Source: Terriglobales bacterium (lineage in GTDB: Bacteria; Acidobacteriota; Terriglobia; Bryobacterales; Bryobacteraceae). Taken from it: a stretch of DNA of 64,000 nt. Of the stretch, positions 17,701 to 27,097 are shown one piece after another; position 1 is the first letter of the stretch; every line of letters starts with the position of its first letter. Location of the stretch: NCBI GenBank assembly GCA_021372245.1, contig JAJFUV010000296.1:1-64000 (forward strand), given 5' to 3'. The notes below the pieces were generated by a model, which was not told where the DNA came from, did not search any database, and worked only from the letters and a program-made list of their open reading frames with translations. The position numbers and the translations under genes are program-made.

Positions 17701-18651
17701 CCGCAGTCCGAACCACACTGCGCCGACCAGCGCGCACAACGCAGCGGGAACGCGCACGACGAGCGGCGATGAGGTGGCGCGCCGGACCTGTCCGAGCAGC
17801 AGCGCCAACGCGGCAATGATCGTTAGTTCCGCCACGATCACCCCTGACAGTACGAAGGGACTGCGGTAACCGCTGGCGCGGATGAACATCTCCAGGCTCA
17901 GCCCGTGAAACACGCCCAGTACGCCGACTATCAGCCAGCGCTTGTGGGCCTCGGGCAGCAACAGGATCTCCGCGGCGAGATACGCCACAGTGAGTGCCGC
18001 GGCGGCTTCCACGAAGCGCGGTGAGAGTTGCACGCCCAACCGTGGCGCGACGACGCAGGCGGCGGCCTCGCCTATGATGAGCATGCCGGCCAGGGCCAAC
18101 AGCTCACGTCGCGAACGTGCCGCCAGAACCAGCACCAGCAGGAAGAGCATCTGAGCCAGCCCGCCGCAGGCGCGGAACGCTCCGGCCATGGCCTGCGAGG
18201 TTATCAGTTCGAAAGTGGTGGGCGGCGCGAAGCGAAGGTCGGCCTTGGTGAACGAGAAATCGAACACCGCCTGGTCGGTCTTGCTTCCCATCGACGCGCG
18301 TAGCAGGTGTACGTGGTTGGGAACTGTCACGGCATGGAAGGTACACTCTACCTGGAAGCGCTCCACGGGCTCGGGGAATTCGTAAGTCGCTGAACACACA
18401 TAGGCGGCGTCGGCCACATCGGCGCGGCAGGCCTTGTCAACCACGCGCGCTTCGACGCCCGCCGAGGAGAAGTGGATGTTCGCCAGCAGGGCCTGCTCGG
18501 GATTCTTGATGTGCGTCAGTTCGTAAAGTGGGACGCTCAAGTTGTAGACCAGCCGCGCCCCTTCCAGGCGGGCTTCGCCTGTGCTCATCGACACCATGTG
18601 CGCGGCGACAGGCAGCGCGATGGCCGCGAGCAGCGCGAGCCGTCTCGTCAC
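17689..18651 (-). CDS. HupE/UreJ-like membrane protein
   Basis: The 320-residue protein has a signal peptide (LALLAAIALPVAAHMV). An extracytoplasmic region of about 125 residues follows, with two cysteines (CRADV, CSATY). The C-terminal half has six membrane segments with the HupE/UreJ_2-type block GVFHGLSLEMF. Members of the family are linked to nickel/cobalt uptake or are of unknown role. Coexistence with larB 10 kb away invites a nickel guess, but this is inference. The ATG overlaps the AI-2E-type gene stop, so the two are co-transcribed. Confidence 0.8.
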   Translation of the reverse strand: MTRRLALLAAIALPVAAHMVSMSTGEARLEGARLVYNLSVPLYELTHIKNPEQALLANIHFSSAGVEARVVDKACRADVADAAYVCSATYEFPEPVERFQVECTFHAVTVPNHVHLLRASMGSKTDQAVFDFSFTKADLRFAPPTTFELITSQAMAGAFRACGGLAQMLFLLVLVLAARSRRELLALAGMLIIGEAAACVVAPRLGVQLSPRFVEAAAALTVAYLAAEILLLPEAHKRWLIVGVLGVFHGLSLEMFIRASGYRSPFVLSGVIVAELTIIAALALLLGQVRRATSSPLVVRVPAALCALVGAVWFGLRLAS

Positions 18652-19706
18652 AGGACCTCGCTCCGGCCGGCTCGATACACTTTCAGCAGCCGGACATAAA
18701 TCACGCGCAGGGTGGCCAGCACCGGGATGGAAAGGAACATGCCCGCCACTCCACCCAATTGCTCGCCCGCCAGAACGCCGAAAATCACCACCATCGGATG
18801 CAGCGCCACGCCCGCGCTCATCAGGTAGGGTTGCAGCACATAATCCTGGAAGATCCGGTATGCGCCTAGGAAGATCAAAATCCAGAACAGATGCTGGTAG
18901 CCGGTGAATCCGGCGACCAGCAGGATTATCACCGAGGCCGTGAGTGGCCCCAGCACCGGGATGATCTCCAGGACACCCGCCACTCCGGCCAGGAGTAGAG
19001 CGTACGGTACGCCCATAGCCTCCAGGAATATCCCATACGACACAAACGTGGCTACCGCCAGCAGCACTACCGCGCGCATGTATTGTGCCAACAGACGGCT
19101 GACGTCTGAAGCGATGTCCGCCACCAGCGTCCTCCGGTCCGAGTCGATGAACTGGTCGACCAGCGTCTGGCGGAAAGCGCGAGCGTCTTTCAGGAAGAAG
19201 AAACTCAGGATTGGCACCAGGATCACGTAGCCGAGGTTGCCGAGCGCCGCCAGGACTTTCATCCCGGCGCGCTGCATGAGTGGTACGATCTCCGTGGCGC
19301 TGGCCTCAATCTGGGCGCGCAGGGCTGCGCGCACCTGTGCTTCGATGGGCTTCAACGATGCAGGCAGGGGCAACTCGCGCGGCGCGTCAAGGCTCTTCAG
19401 GTATTCGGGCAGCTTGACGGCGAGCGTTCCAGCCTCATCTACGATGCGGTTCACCGTGAATCCCGCGCCGGTAATGATAAGGCCCAGCAGCAGTACGTAG
19501 ACCACGGCCAGCGAAAGGGTGCGCGGGACGCGGCGCGAGGCCAGCCGGTCCACCAGATCTACGAGCGGCGCCAGCAGGTAAGCCACCAGGAGCGCCACGG
19601 TGAACAGAAGCAAGGTGCCCCGAATCAGGTAAATAAGGGCGGCTGCCGCCAGCATCAGGAGCACGGTCCACCCCGCGCGGGCTGCGCCGCGGTCCAGGCC
19701 TAACAT
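18648..19706 (-). CDS. AI-2E/PerM family transporter
   Basis: The 352-residue membrane protein follows the AI-2E exporter (PerM) pattern: two N-terminal helices, a soluble helical region at about 95-150, and a C-terminal set of helices with GVPYALLLAGVAGVLEIIPVLGP and the late HPMVVIFGVLAGEQLGG. Members export autoinducer-2, act as Na+/H+ antiporters or have unknown substrates. The ATG at 19706 has AGGA eight bases upstream; an ATG at 19715 in frame is also possible. The stop overlaps the next gene, giving a two-gene operon. Confidence 0.9.
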   Translation of the reverse strand: MLGLDRGAARAGWTVLLMLAAAALIYLIRGTLLLFTVALLVAYLLAPLVDLVDRLASRRVPRTLSLAVVYVLLLGLIITGAGFTVNRIVDEAGTLAVKLPEYLKSLDAPRELPLPASLKPIEAQVRAALRAQIEASATEIVPLMQRAGMKVLAALGNLGYVILVPILSFFFLKDARAFRQTLVDQFIDSDRRTLVADIASDVSRLLAQYMRAVVLLAVATFVSYGIFLEAMGVPYALLLAGVAGVLEIIPVLGPLTASVIILLVAGFTGYQHLFWILIFLGAYRIFQDYVLQPYLMSAGVALHPMVVIFGVLAGEQLGGVAGMFLSIPVLATLRVIYVRLLKVYRAGRSEVL

Positions 19707-19745
19707 GAGAACCATCCTACCGTAGGGATGGAATAGATTCGACCC

Positions 19746-20600
19746 CTACGCCGCGGCGACCACTTGGCGGAGCCAATTCAGGCTGCGATCGAGCACCGGC
19801 CCTCCCTGCGCATCGCATTCCAGGCAGAGGGTGCCCTGGAAGCCGCTCTTGGCCAGGATGCCGATGCATTTCTTGATGTTGTCCGCGTTGACGCCCTCTC
19901 CGATGGCACAGGAACTTAGCGCGATGCCCGTCAGTTCCCCGCGCAGGGCGGCGGCCAGTTCCGGGCTCACGTCCTTGATGTGCACGTGGTTGACCTTGTG
20001 CTTGAACTGGTCGAGGAACGCCGCCGGATCGCGCCCCGCGATGAACGTGTTGCCGGTGTCCATGTTCATGCCGTAGTAAGGCGAGTCATACAGGTTCAGG
20101 ATCTCCGCCATCAGTTCCGGCTTGGTGGTCGAGTAGCCGTGCGGCTCCACGTTCACGATCACTTTATGCGCTTCGGCGACGGGCAGGATGATGCCCAGCA
20201 CCCTTTTCATGTGCGCGATAATCTCGTTGTCGGTCATCCCTTCGGGCTTGTGCTTGTCGTCGGTGGTGTCCACCCTTGGGCAGCCTGCCAGGCCGGCCCA
20301 ACGGATCGTGTGCAGGATGTACTCCACGCCGATGGTCAGGCTTTCAGGAACCGTCAGGGGGAACGCCGCGTCGATTTCGGAGAAGGCTACGCCGTACTTG
20401 TCCATCTTGCGGCGCAGCAGGATGGGGTCTTCGTAGAGAGCTACATGCGGCCAATAGCCAAGAGAATGAAGCATATAGACGCCGTCGATGGCGGCGCATT
20501 CGATCTGGCGCAGCCCGTGAGATTGGGCCCACTCGAGGCATTGGGGGAAGTTCCAGTTGGCGCTGTTGAAGTCGTCGGTATGGAAACCGATTTGCATCAT
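19746..20600 (-). CDS. Sugar phosphate isomerase/epimerase (xylose isomerase-like TIM barrel)
   Basis: The 284-residue AP endonuclease-2/xylose-isomerase-type TIM barrel has no signal peptide. The metal-binding and catalytic residues of ketose epimerases are visible: Glu in VNVEPHG, Asp/Asn in NMDTGNTF, His in HVHIKDV and a C-terminal Glu in LCLECDAQGG. This fits a D-tagatose-3-epimerase or inosose-type enzyme; the substrate is unknown. The ATG at 20600 has GGAGGG nine bases upstream. An in-frame codon at 20630 is less likely. Confidence 0.87.
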   Translation of the reverse strand: MMQIGFHTDDFNSANWNFPQCLEWAQSHGLRQIECAAIDGVYMLHSLGYWPHVALYEDPILLRRKMDKYGVAFSEIDAAFPLTVPESLTIGVEYILHTIRWAGLAGCPRVDTTDDKHKPEGMTDNEIIAHMKRVLGIILPVAEAHKVIVNVEPHGYSTTKPELMAEILNLYDSPYYGMNMDTGNTFIAGRDPAAFLDQFKHKVNHVHIKDVSPELAAALRGELTGIALSSCAIGEGVNADNIKKCIGILAKSGFQGTLCLECDAQGGPVLDRSLNWLRQVVAAA

Positions 20601-20722
20601 GGTTAAAGTACCCTCCGCGCGAAGGATCATATCATAAGGGAAGAGGAGGGAAGCCGGCGCAAGGGTACCACAAGATGTGGGGGCGCATTTTCGGAGACCC
20701 CAGGATTAGGTATATCAGGTGC

Positions 20723-20751
20723 TTGCCTTTTGCTTCGGTCCCGTTTACGAT
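20723..20751 (+). promoter_or_regulatory. Candidate sigma-70-type promoter for smc
   Basis: TTGCCT and TACGAT are separated by 17 bases, which fits the housekeeping -35/-10 layout with four of six matches each. It lies 66 bases upstream of the smc start, leaving room for a leader with a ribosome-binding site. Confidence 0.42.
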
Positions 20752-20817
20752 AGAGGCATCCCCCGAGTGACGGAGCCAATGTGCCCCGATTTCCAGCTAG
20801 TTGCGAGGTAAGGCCGC

Positions 20818-23800
20818 TTGCTGAAACTGAAACGTGTTGAACTCCAAGGTTTTAAGTCGTTCTGCGACCGCAGCGAAATGCGGTTTAGCGGCTCGGGGAT
20901 CACGGCCGTTGTTGGTCCCAACGGGTGCGGGAAATCCAATCTGAGCGATGCCATCAGTTGGGTGCTAGGCGAGCAGTCCGCTAAAAGCCTCCGCGGCGCC
21001 CGTATGGAAGACGTCATTTTTGCCGGGAGCCGGGACCGTAAACCCCTGGGATTGGCTTCTGTTACCATGACGCTGGTGAACCCGCGTGCGCATGAAGTAG
21101 CGCCTGAGGTTCCGGATAAATCCAACGGCAATGGGAACGGCGAGTCCGCGTCGGCGGAGGTGAAGCCCAAGAGTGTTCTCGACTCCGAGGAGATTACCGT
21201 CACACGCCGCCTGTTCCGCAGCGGCGAAAGCGAATACCTGGTAAACGGCAAGCAGGCCCGCCTGCGCGACATCCAGGACATCTTCATGGGTACCGGACTG
21301 GGGCCGGAGTCCTACGCCATCATCGAACAGGGGCGGATCGGCCAAATCCTCAGTAACCGCCCGCAGGACCGCCGCGCCATCATCGAGGAAGCCGCTGGCG
21401 TCACCAAGTTCAAGAACCGGCGCCGGTTAGCGGAAGCCAAGCTGGAGAGCGCCAAGCAGAACCTGACGCGTGTTTTCGACATTCTCGAGGAAGTCAGCCG
21501 GCAGGTGAACTCGCTGAAGCGCCAAGCCTCCAAGGCTCGGCGCTACGAAGAACTCAAGGCGCAGTCTGTGGAAGCGCTGCGAAAGAGCCTGGTGGGACGC
21601 TACCGGGCCATCGAGCGGGACACTGCCAAGGTCGCCCTGGACCTGAACGAAGCCACCACGCAAGCGCGGAACTGCGCGCAGGCGGTCGCCGAGAAGGACA
21701 AAGAGCAGGCCCGCCTTCGCGAGCAGCTTTACCGCACAGAGAGCGAGCTTACGGGCGCGCGCAAGCGCTTGGCGGACCTCCGGCTGGAAGAGGAGCGCGC
21801 GCGGGGGCGCCTGGAGTATCAGGCCAGGCAGATCGGGTCGATCGAGCAGCGTCTTGCGCAGGGCGAGACCGAGTCCCAGGGGCTCGAAGGGCGAGTGGCC
21901 AAGCTGCAGGCCGAGGTGGAAGCGCACGCCAAGGGTGTGGTCGAGCTGGAAAAGCACACCGAGACGGCGCGGGCCCGGCTGGTGGCGAAGAACGAGGAGA
22001 GGGAGCGCCTGCAGGCGCAGTTGCGGGAACGCGAGCAGGCTATCGAAAGCGGCCGCCAGAGTGTGCTGCGGCTGCTCGGTGAAGCTTCCGCGCTTCGTAA
22101 CCAGTTAGCGCAGATCGAGGAGTATTTGGCCGGGATCGAGCGCAACCGCGAACGCGCAAGCAAGGACGAACAACAGGCGGCGAGCGATCTGGAATGGATT
22201 GAAGCCTCCGGCAAGGACCTCAATGCCAAGATCGAAGCGCGGCGCCAGGAATTGGCCAAGGTAGCGGCCGAAAGAAAACAGGTAGAGGAACTGCTGGCTG
22301 CGCGGAAGACCGAAGCCGGCCAGACGCGTCACAGCCTGGATGAGTTGCGCGCCGAGTCTTCCCGCATCAAAGCGCGCCGGGACTCACTGGGCGAGATCCT
22401 CTCGCACCGTGCTTACACCACCGAATCGGTGAAGCGGCTGTTCACCGCCATCGAGCAGGGGCAGGCGGCGGACCTGAAGGCCGTTGGAGTGCTGGCCGAC
22501 TTCGTCGAAGTCGATCCGGCTTACGAGAAGGCCACCGAAGAATTTCTGCACGACGAACTCGAATACGTCGTGGTGGACAACTGGCAGCAGGCCGAGCGCG
22601 GCATCGACCTGATGCGCACCGACATGGAAGGCCGCGCCACGTTCCTCGTCCATCCGGACGGAGATTTGCGCAACGGACGCCCGCACCCGGAAGATCCGGC
22701 CATCGGTCCGGAAACCGGTATCGTGGGCCGTTTGCGCGACATGCTCCGGTTCACCAACGGGCTGACGCGCACCCCGGCGGAGATCCTGCCGCGTCTGGCG
22801 CGCTGCTTCGTGGTGGAGGACCGCGCCGCGGCGCAGCGGCTGGCTCTCGAATATCCGGACGTGTTTTTCCTGCTTCCGGATGGCGTCTGCTATCACGGGC
22901 ACGCGGTCAGCGGCGGGCGGATGTCCACCAGCGGCCCGCTGGCGCTCAAGCGTGAACTGCGCGAAGTGAAGGTCCTCTGCGATGCGAAGCTCAAGGAAGT
23001 AGACGCCACCGCCGGACGGCTGACGCAGCTTGAGAATGAGATTGCGGCGGCCGAGGCAGACCTGGAGCGATTGCGTGCCGCGCAGCAGGATAACGAGAAA
23101 CAGGCTGTGGCGCTGGATCACGAACGCCGCAAGCTGGAAGAGGAAAGCGGCCGCGCGGCCAGCCGCTTGAAGGTCGCCAGGATGGAACTGGCGCGCCTGG
23201 ACGAGGAAAGCCGCCGTTCGGACGAGCAGCGTGAGCGCAGCCAACGCCTGGTGGAGGAAAAGGAGCAAGCCCGCCGGACGCAGGAGGAAGCGCTTGCGGC
23301 CGCCCGCGCCGACATCGAGAAGATGCGGGCCGAGGTGTCGCGCGCGGGTGAGGAACATTCCGCATTGCGCGCCGAACTCGCAGGTCTCGATGAACGCCGC
23401 CGGGCGGAGAAGGCGGCGCAGGTGCGGCTGGAGTCGCAGTGGAAAGAAGTTTCCAACCGCAAACGTGAACTCACCGCCGAGATGGAGGCGTTGGGCGTCG
23501 AGCGCGCCCGGCTGTTGGCGGACAACATCGAGCTCGACCACCGCGCGGGCAAGCTCATCGAGGAGATCGCGGGCATTGAGGAGTCGGTCAAGCGGTTGAC
23601 CGAAGCCGAGGGCGTGGAACGCGAGAGCGTGACCGCCATCGAAGAGGCACTGAAGCAGCTGCGCGAAGACGTGCAGACGGCGCAAGACAAGCGATCGCAG
23701 ATCGAAGTCGAACTGGTGAAGCGGCAGGCCGAGCTGAAGTACCTGGAGGAAACCAGCCGGAAGGAGCTGAATACACAGATCACGGAGCTGACTGCCGGCG

Positions 23801-24525
23801 AGGAACCCATTCCCGACGAGCAGGCCATCGCTGAGGCCGAACAGGCCTACCAGGAGATCGTCGCGCGCATCGAGGCGTTGGGGCCGGTGAATCCGCAGGC
23901 GCTGGAGGAGTTCAAGGAGTCGCAGCAGCGCTATGATTTCCTGAACGCGCAACGGCAGGACCTGATCGATTCCATTCGCGACACCGAGAAGGCCATCCAC
24001 GACATCGACATCGAGTCGCGCAAGCGGTTTACCGAGGCTTACGAACGCATCAACACGTACTTCCGAGAGATGTTCCAGGTGCTGTTCGGCGGCGGCAATG
24101 GCGAGATGCGATTGACCGACGAGACCAATATCGCCGAGTCCGGCATCGACATCGTGGCGTCGCCTCCGGGCAAGCGTCTGCAAAACGTGCTGCTGCTATC
24201 GGGCGGCGAGAAGGCGCTGACGGCGATGGCCCTGCTGATGGCCGTGTTCCGGTTCCAGCCCAGCCCGTTCTGCATCTTCGACGAGGTGGATGCGCCGCTG
24301 GACGAATCAAACATCATTCGCTTGACGCGTCTGGTCAAGGAAATGTCCAAGAACACGCAGTTCATCGTTATCACGCACGCTAAGCGCACCATGGAGGCGG
24401 CCGAGGCACTCTACGGCGTCACCATGCAGGAGCCGGGCGTGTCGAAACTGGTGAGCGTGCGGTTCAAGGAGCCGCCTCCCCCGGCTCTTACCGCGCAGAC
24501 ATCCGACAACGCCGTCCGGGTGTAA
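20818..24525 (+). CDS. smc: Chromosome segregation protein SMC
   Basis: Condensin ATPase of 1235 residues, slightly longer than usual. Walker A is GPNGCGKSN at 33-41. The two long coiled-coil arms span about 170-510 and 700-1020. The hinge (GVLADFVEVD to SGGRMSTSG) is at about 555-705. The ABC signature LLSGGEKALT is near residue 1125 and Walker B (FCIFDEVDAPLDE) near 1155. The TTG start is supported by GAGGTAAGG immediately upstream and by the canonical beginning LKLKRVELQGFKSF. A ~30-residue Asn/Gly/Glu-rich insertion (around residues 95-120) sits in the N-terminal head between strands. scpA and scpB are not adjacent. Confidence 0.97.
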   Translation: MLKLKRVELQGFKSFCDRSEMRFSGSGITAVVGPNGCGKSNLSDAISWVLGEQSAKSLRGARMEDVIFAGSRDRKPLGLASVTMTLVNPRAHEVAPEVPDKSNGNGNGESASAEVKPKSVLDSEEITVTRRLFRSGESEYLVNGKQARLRDIQDIFMGTGLGPESYAIIEQGRIGQILSNRPQDRRAIIEEAAGVTKFKNRRRLAEAKLESAKQNLTRVFDILEEVSRQVNSLKRQASKARRYEELKAQSVEALRKSLVGRYRAIERDTAKVALDLNEATTQARNCAQAVAEKDKEQARLREQLYRTESELTGARKRLADLRLEEERARGRLEYQARQIGSIEQRLAQGETESQGLEGRVAKLQAEVEAHAKGVVELEKHTETARARLVAKNEERERLQAQLREREQAIESGRQSVLRLLGEASALRNQLAQIEEYLAGIERNRERASKDEQQAASDLEWIEASGKDLNAKIEARRQELAKVAAERKQVEELLAARKTEAGQTRHSLDELRAESSRIKARRDSLGEILSHRAYTTESVKRLFTAIEQGQAADLKAVGVLADFVEVDPAYEKATEEFLHDELEYVVVDNWQQAERGIDLMRTDMEGRATFLVHPDGDLRNGRPHPEDPAIGPETGIVGRLRDMLRFTNGLTRTPAEILPRLARCFVVEDRAAAQRLALEYPDVFFLLPDGVCYHGHAVSGGRMSTSGPLALKRELREVKVLCDAKLKEVDATAGRLTQLENEIAAAEADLERLRAAQQDNEKQAVALDHERRKLEEESGRAASRLKVARMELARLDEESRRSDEQRERSQRLVEEKEQARRTQEEALAAARADIEKMRAEVSRAGEEHSALRAELAGLDERRRAEKAAQVRLESQWKEVSNRKRELTAEMEALGVERARLLADNIELDHRAGKLIEEIAGIEESVKRLTEAEGVERESVTAIEEALKQLREDVQTAQDKRSQIEVELVKRQAELKYLEETSRKELNTQITELTAGEEPIPDEQAIAEAEQAYQEIVARIEALGPVNPQALEEFKESQQRYDFLNAQRQDLIDSIRDTEKAIHDIDIESRKRFTEAYERINTYFREMFQVLFGGGNGEMRLTDETNIAESGIDIVASPPGKRLQNVLLLSGGEKALTAMALLMAVFRFQPSPFCIFDEVDAPLDESNIIRLTRLVKEMSKNTQFIVITHAKRTMEAAEALYGVTMQEPGVSKLVSVRFKEPPPPALTAQTSDNAVRV

Positions 24526-24553
24526 GCTGGTAGCTCGCGCGGGAGGTGGACTC

Positions 24554-25609
24554 ATGGCGAAATTGACGCGCCGTGCGTGTATTGGTGCGGCCGCGGCTGT
24601 ACCGCTGGCGTCGGCGCCGGTTGCGGCCGGCGGCATCAAGTTGTGCGAGGTCTTTTCGCCCGGTCAGGCTTCCCGTATGCGCCTGGCGCGCCAAATGGGC
24701 GTAAACTGGGCCATCGCGGGCGTGACCGGCGCGCTGGCCAAAGTGCGGCGCGAACAATACGTCGAAACGATCGCGGCCATCAAGTCGGAATTCCAGCAGG
24801 CGGGCCTGCGCATTGCCGGCGTCGAAAGCGACCCCGTGCCCACCGAGAAGATCAAGCTGGGTCTGCCGGGCCGTGACGAGCAAATTCAGAACTACAAGGC
24901 GGCTCTCGATGCGCTAGGCCGCGCCGGCATCCCCATGGTCTGCAACAACTTCATGGCGGGTCTCGGCTGGTATCGAACCCGGGTGGACGTGCCCGCGCGA
25001 GGCGGCGCGCTCACGTCAGAGTTCGACAATCGTGAGGCGCGGAAGCAGGGCCTGACGCAGTGGGGGGAGATCAGCGAAGAGAAGATTTGGGCTAACCTCG
25101 AATACTTCCTCAAGACCATCATGCCTGTGGCTGAAAGCGCTGGTGTGAAGATGGCGCTGCATCCAGACGATCCACCGCTGTCGCCGTTGCGCGGCATCGG
25201 ACGCATCCTCACCAGCGCGGCCAACTACCGGCGCGTGTTCGATATCGCGCCCAGCCCGATGAACGGCGTTACTTTCTGCCAGGCCAACTTCAAGGCCATG
25301 GGAGAGGACATCTACAAGCTGGCGCGCGAATGGTGCAACGCGAAGAAGATCTTCTTCGTGCATTTCCGCGACATAGAAGGGCAGGGCGAACGCTTCCGCG
25401 AGACTTTCCACGATAACGGTCCGACCGACATGCCTCGCATGCTGAAGATTTACGCCGATGCAGGCTTCGACGGGCCCATGCGCCCGGACCACGCCCCGAC
25501 CATGGAAGGCGAGTCGAATGCGACTCCCGGCTACGCCATGATGGGGAAGGTCTTCGCCTTCGGTTACATGAAGGGCATCATGGAGGGGCTGCACATCGCC
25601 TACGAATAG
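24554..25609 (+). CDS. Mannonate dehydratase family TIM-barrel protein
   Basis: The 351-residue protein resembles UxuA, which dehydrates D-mannonate to 2-keto-3-deoxygluconate in glucuronate breakdown. Matching features are KMALHPDDPP, the central FCQANF, HFRDIEG, FHDNG and the C-terminal RPDHAPTM, where the metal-binding His, Cys and Asp residues of UxuA lie. The N-terminus MAKLTRRACIGAAAAVPLA looks like a Tat signal, which is odd for an enzyme of central sugar-acid catabolism. It may therefore be an exported paralog with another substrate. GGGAGG precedes the ATG. It is convergent with the PhoPQ-related gene. Confidence 0.83.
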   Translation: MAKLTRRACIGAAAAVPLASAPVAAGGIKLCEVFSPGQASRMRLARQMGVNWAIAGVTGALAKVRREQYVETIAAIKSEFQQAGLRIAGVESDPVPTEKIKLGLPGRDEQIQNYKAALDALGRAGIPMVCNNFMAGLGWYRTRVDVPARGGALTSEFDNREARKQGLTQWGEISEEKIWANLEYFLKTIMPVAESAGVKMALHPDDPPLSPLRGIGRILTSAANYRRVFDIAPSPMNGVTFCQANFKAMGEDIYKLAREWCNAKKIFFVHFRDIEGQGERFRETFHDNGPTDMPRMLKIYADAGFDGPMRPDHAPTMEGESNATPGYAMMGKVFAFGYMKGIMEGLHIAYE

Positions 25610-25623
25610 AGCGGGGCTGAGAA

Positions 25624-27042
25624 TCAGTCCACCTGTTTTTGCGGGCCGAGCCTCGTCTTTCCCGGCACAGGGCCGGCGAAGGGCAGCACATCCGGCGTCA
25701 CACGTATCGGCGTCGTGAACTTGAACGGGTACTTGATCGAACTGGGAAACGTCAGTTCGACAAAATAGGCCGTCCAGCCGGATGCCGGTTTATCAACCTT
25801 GGCTACATAGATGCCCTTCTTCACCGGCTGAAGATCGGTTGACTTGAAGATGGGGCCCACCGCCTCCAAGCGAAAATCGCGATGCTTGGGGTTGGTCCCC
25901 TGCCACAGTTTGACGGCTGACGGTGCGCCGGCCGTCGTTACGCGAATGGATCCGTCCTTGCCGGACTTCCAATCGAAGCGGGGGCGCGACTGGTTGTTCA
26001 GGATGGCGTTGTAGAAGGCCGTGAGGGTCTGCCAGACGTCGGAACCACGCAGCGAGTGGTCAGTATTGGGAATGTACCGCAGGTACTTCTCGCCTTTCAG
26101 ATCGTCGAAGTAGAATTGCGAGGAATCCGGCAGGAAGAATTGGTCGCCAGTTGAATTGACGATGTACTTGGGCATTGTCAGGCGATCGCGGTAGCAGTAA
26201 GGGTCCTCGATTCGGGCCAAGTCGCCGTAGCGCGGATGATGGAGCGCATCCATGAGACCCATTGCGAAATAGTCGTACACCGAGGGAGCCCAGAATCCAT
26301 AGACCCGGTAGTGATGCACGAAGCTGTTCACGAGATTGAGCGTGTCGATGACGATGGGCGCGGCCGCCACCACGCGCTTATCCACCGCGGCCGTGGTCCA
26401 GGTAGTCCATCCGCGCTTGGAGGCGCCGGCAACCACGTAGCGCTCCACATTCACCCCCGCTTCTTTCATGACAAACTCGGTTACAGCATCCATAGCACGC
26501 ACGGCGCTCTTGGTCATGGGCAGCCGCAGCGGCCAGGTGCCGTCGCCGGTCTTTAGGAACTTGTCCCAGGTATACGCGATGATGCCGTCCTCGGTGCGCG
26601 GTCCGGAAGGATCGCCTGCGAACTTCACTGGTTCATTAGGCACGCCGCGCAGCTCGGCCACCACACTTCCGGTGAGCGCGGCGATCTCGATGGAGCGCGC
26701 ATCCGGCCTGCGTGGTTTGCTGGCGACGGAGCCGCCGTTGATCGTCAACAACCCGATGGGACTGGTCACTTTCGCCGGTTTGTAGATACTCAACCAGTGA
26801 GTCCACACCGAGTGGGTCACTTCCTGTTCGGTGCGCCACTGTTGGGAAGTCATCGCGAGAAGGTAATACGCGCCTTCGGCGGTATCGACCCTCTCCTTGC
26901 ACTCCCAGTGGAAGTGCGGGTCGGGTTTGGCGACGTAATCATCCAGGGCGGTTCTGCCCGGAGTTTTGGAACCGCAGAGCGCCGGCTGACAGAGGAGCGC
27001 CGCTAGGGCGAGAGTGAGGATTCCGAGATTATTGCGTGTCAC
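25624..27042 (-). CDS. PhoPQ-activated pathogenicity-related family protein (secreted alpha/beta-hydrolase)
   Basis: The 472-residue protein has a signal peptide (NNLGILTLALAALLCQPALC). Family-typical blocks are DDYVAKPDPHFHW, the nucleophile elbow VAGASKRGWTTW, APIVIDTLN, and YIVNSTGDQFFLPDSS with a late Asp and PNTDHSL His, consistent with a Ser-Asp-His hydrolase. The family name comes from Salmonella; function is unproven, and members are frequent in Acidobacteria and Planctomycetes near carbohydrate genes. The GTG at 27042 gives a compact signal peptide, and a TTG at 27060 is the alternative. It is divergent from the ROK regulator, which may control it. Confidence 0.87.
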   Translation of the reverse strand: MTRNNLGILTLALAALLCQPALCGSKTPGRTALDDYVAKPDPHFHWECKERVDTAEGAYYLLAMTSQQWRTEQEVTHSVWTHWLSIYKPAKVTSPIGLLTINGGSVASKPRRPDARSIEIAALTGSVVAELRGVPNEPVKFAGDPSGPRTEDGIIAYTWDKFLKTGDGTWPLRLPMTKSAVRAMDAVTEFVMKEAGVNVERYVVAGASKRGWTTWTTAAVDKRVVAAAPIVIDTLNLVNSFVHHYRVYGFWAPSVYDYFAMGLMDALHHPRYGDLARIEDPYCYRDRLTMPKYIVNSTGDQFFLPDSSQFYFDDLKGEKYLRYIPNTDHSLRGSDVWQTLTAFYNAILNNQSRPRFDWKSGKDGSIRVTTAGAPSAVKLWQGTNPKHRDFRLEAVGPIFKSTDLQPVKKGIYVAKVDKPASGWTAYFVELTFPSSIKYPFKFTTPIRVTPDVLPFAGPVPGKTRLGPQKQVD

Positions 27043-27053
27043 GATCTTTTTTT

Positions 27054-27084
27054 GTTGCAACTAAGTCTTAAAAAGAATTATCAT
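27054..27084 (+). promoter_or_regulatory. Candidate promoter and operator between hydrolase and ROK genes
   Basis: TTGCAA and TATCAT (27055-27060, 27079-27084) are 18 bases apart and could drive the ROK gene. The -35 lies inside the perfect palindrome GTTGCAAC (27054-27061), and a second small dyad TCTT-AAA-AAGA (27066-27076) fills the spacer. Such overlap would suit autoregulation and control of the divergent hydrolase gene. Confidence 0.38.
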
Positions 27085-27097
27085 TTCTGGTGGCCGC

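Noticed and set aside
22384..24183. 599-codon open frame on the minus strand opposite smc
   Set aside because: It mirrors the coiled-coil codons of smc in GC-rich DNA, has a Leu/Arg/Gly-rich composition with no recognisable domain, and smc itself is certain.
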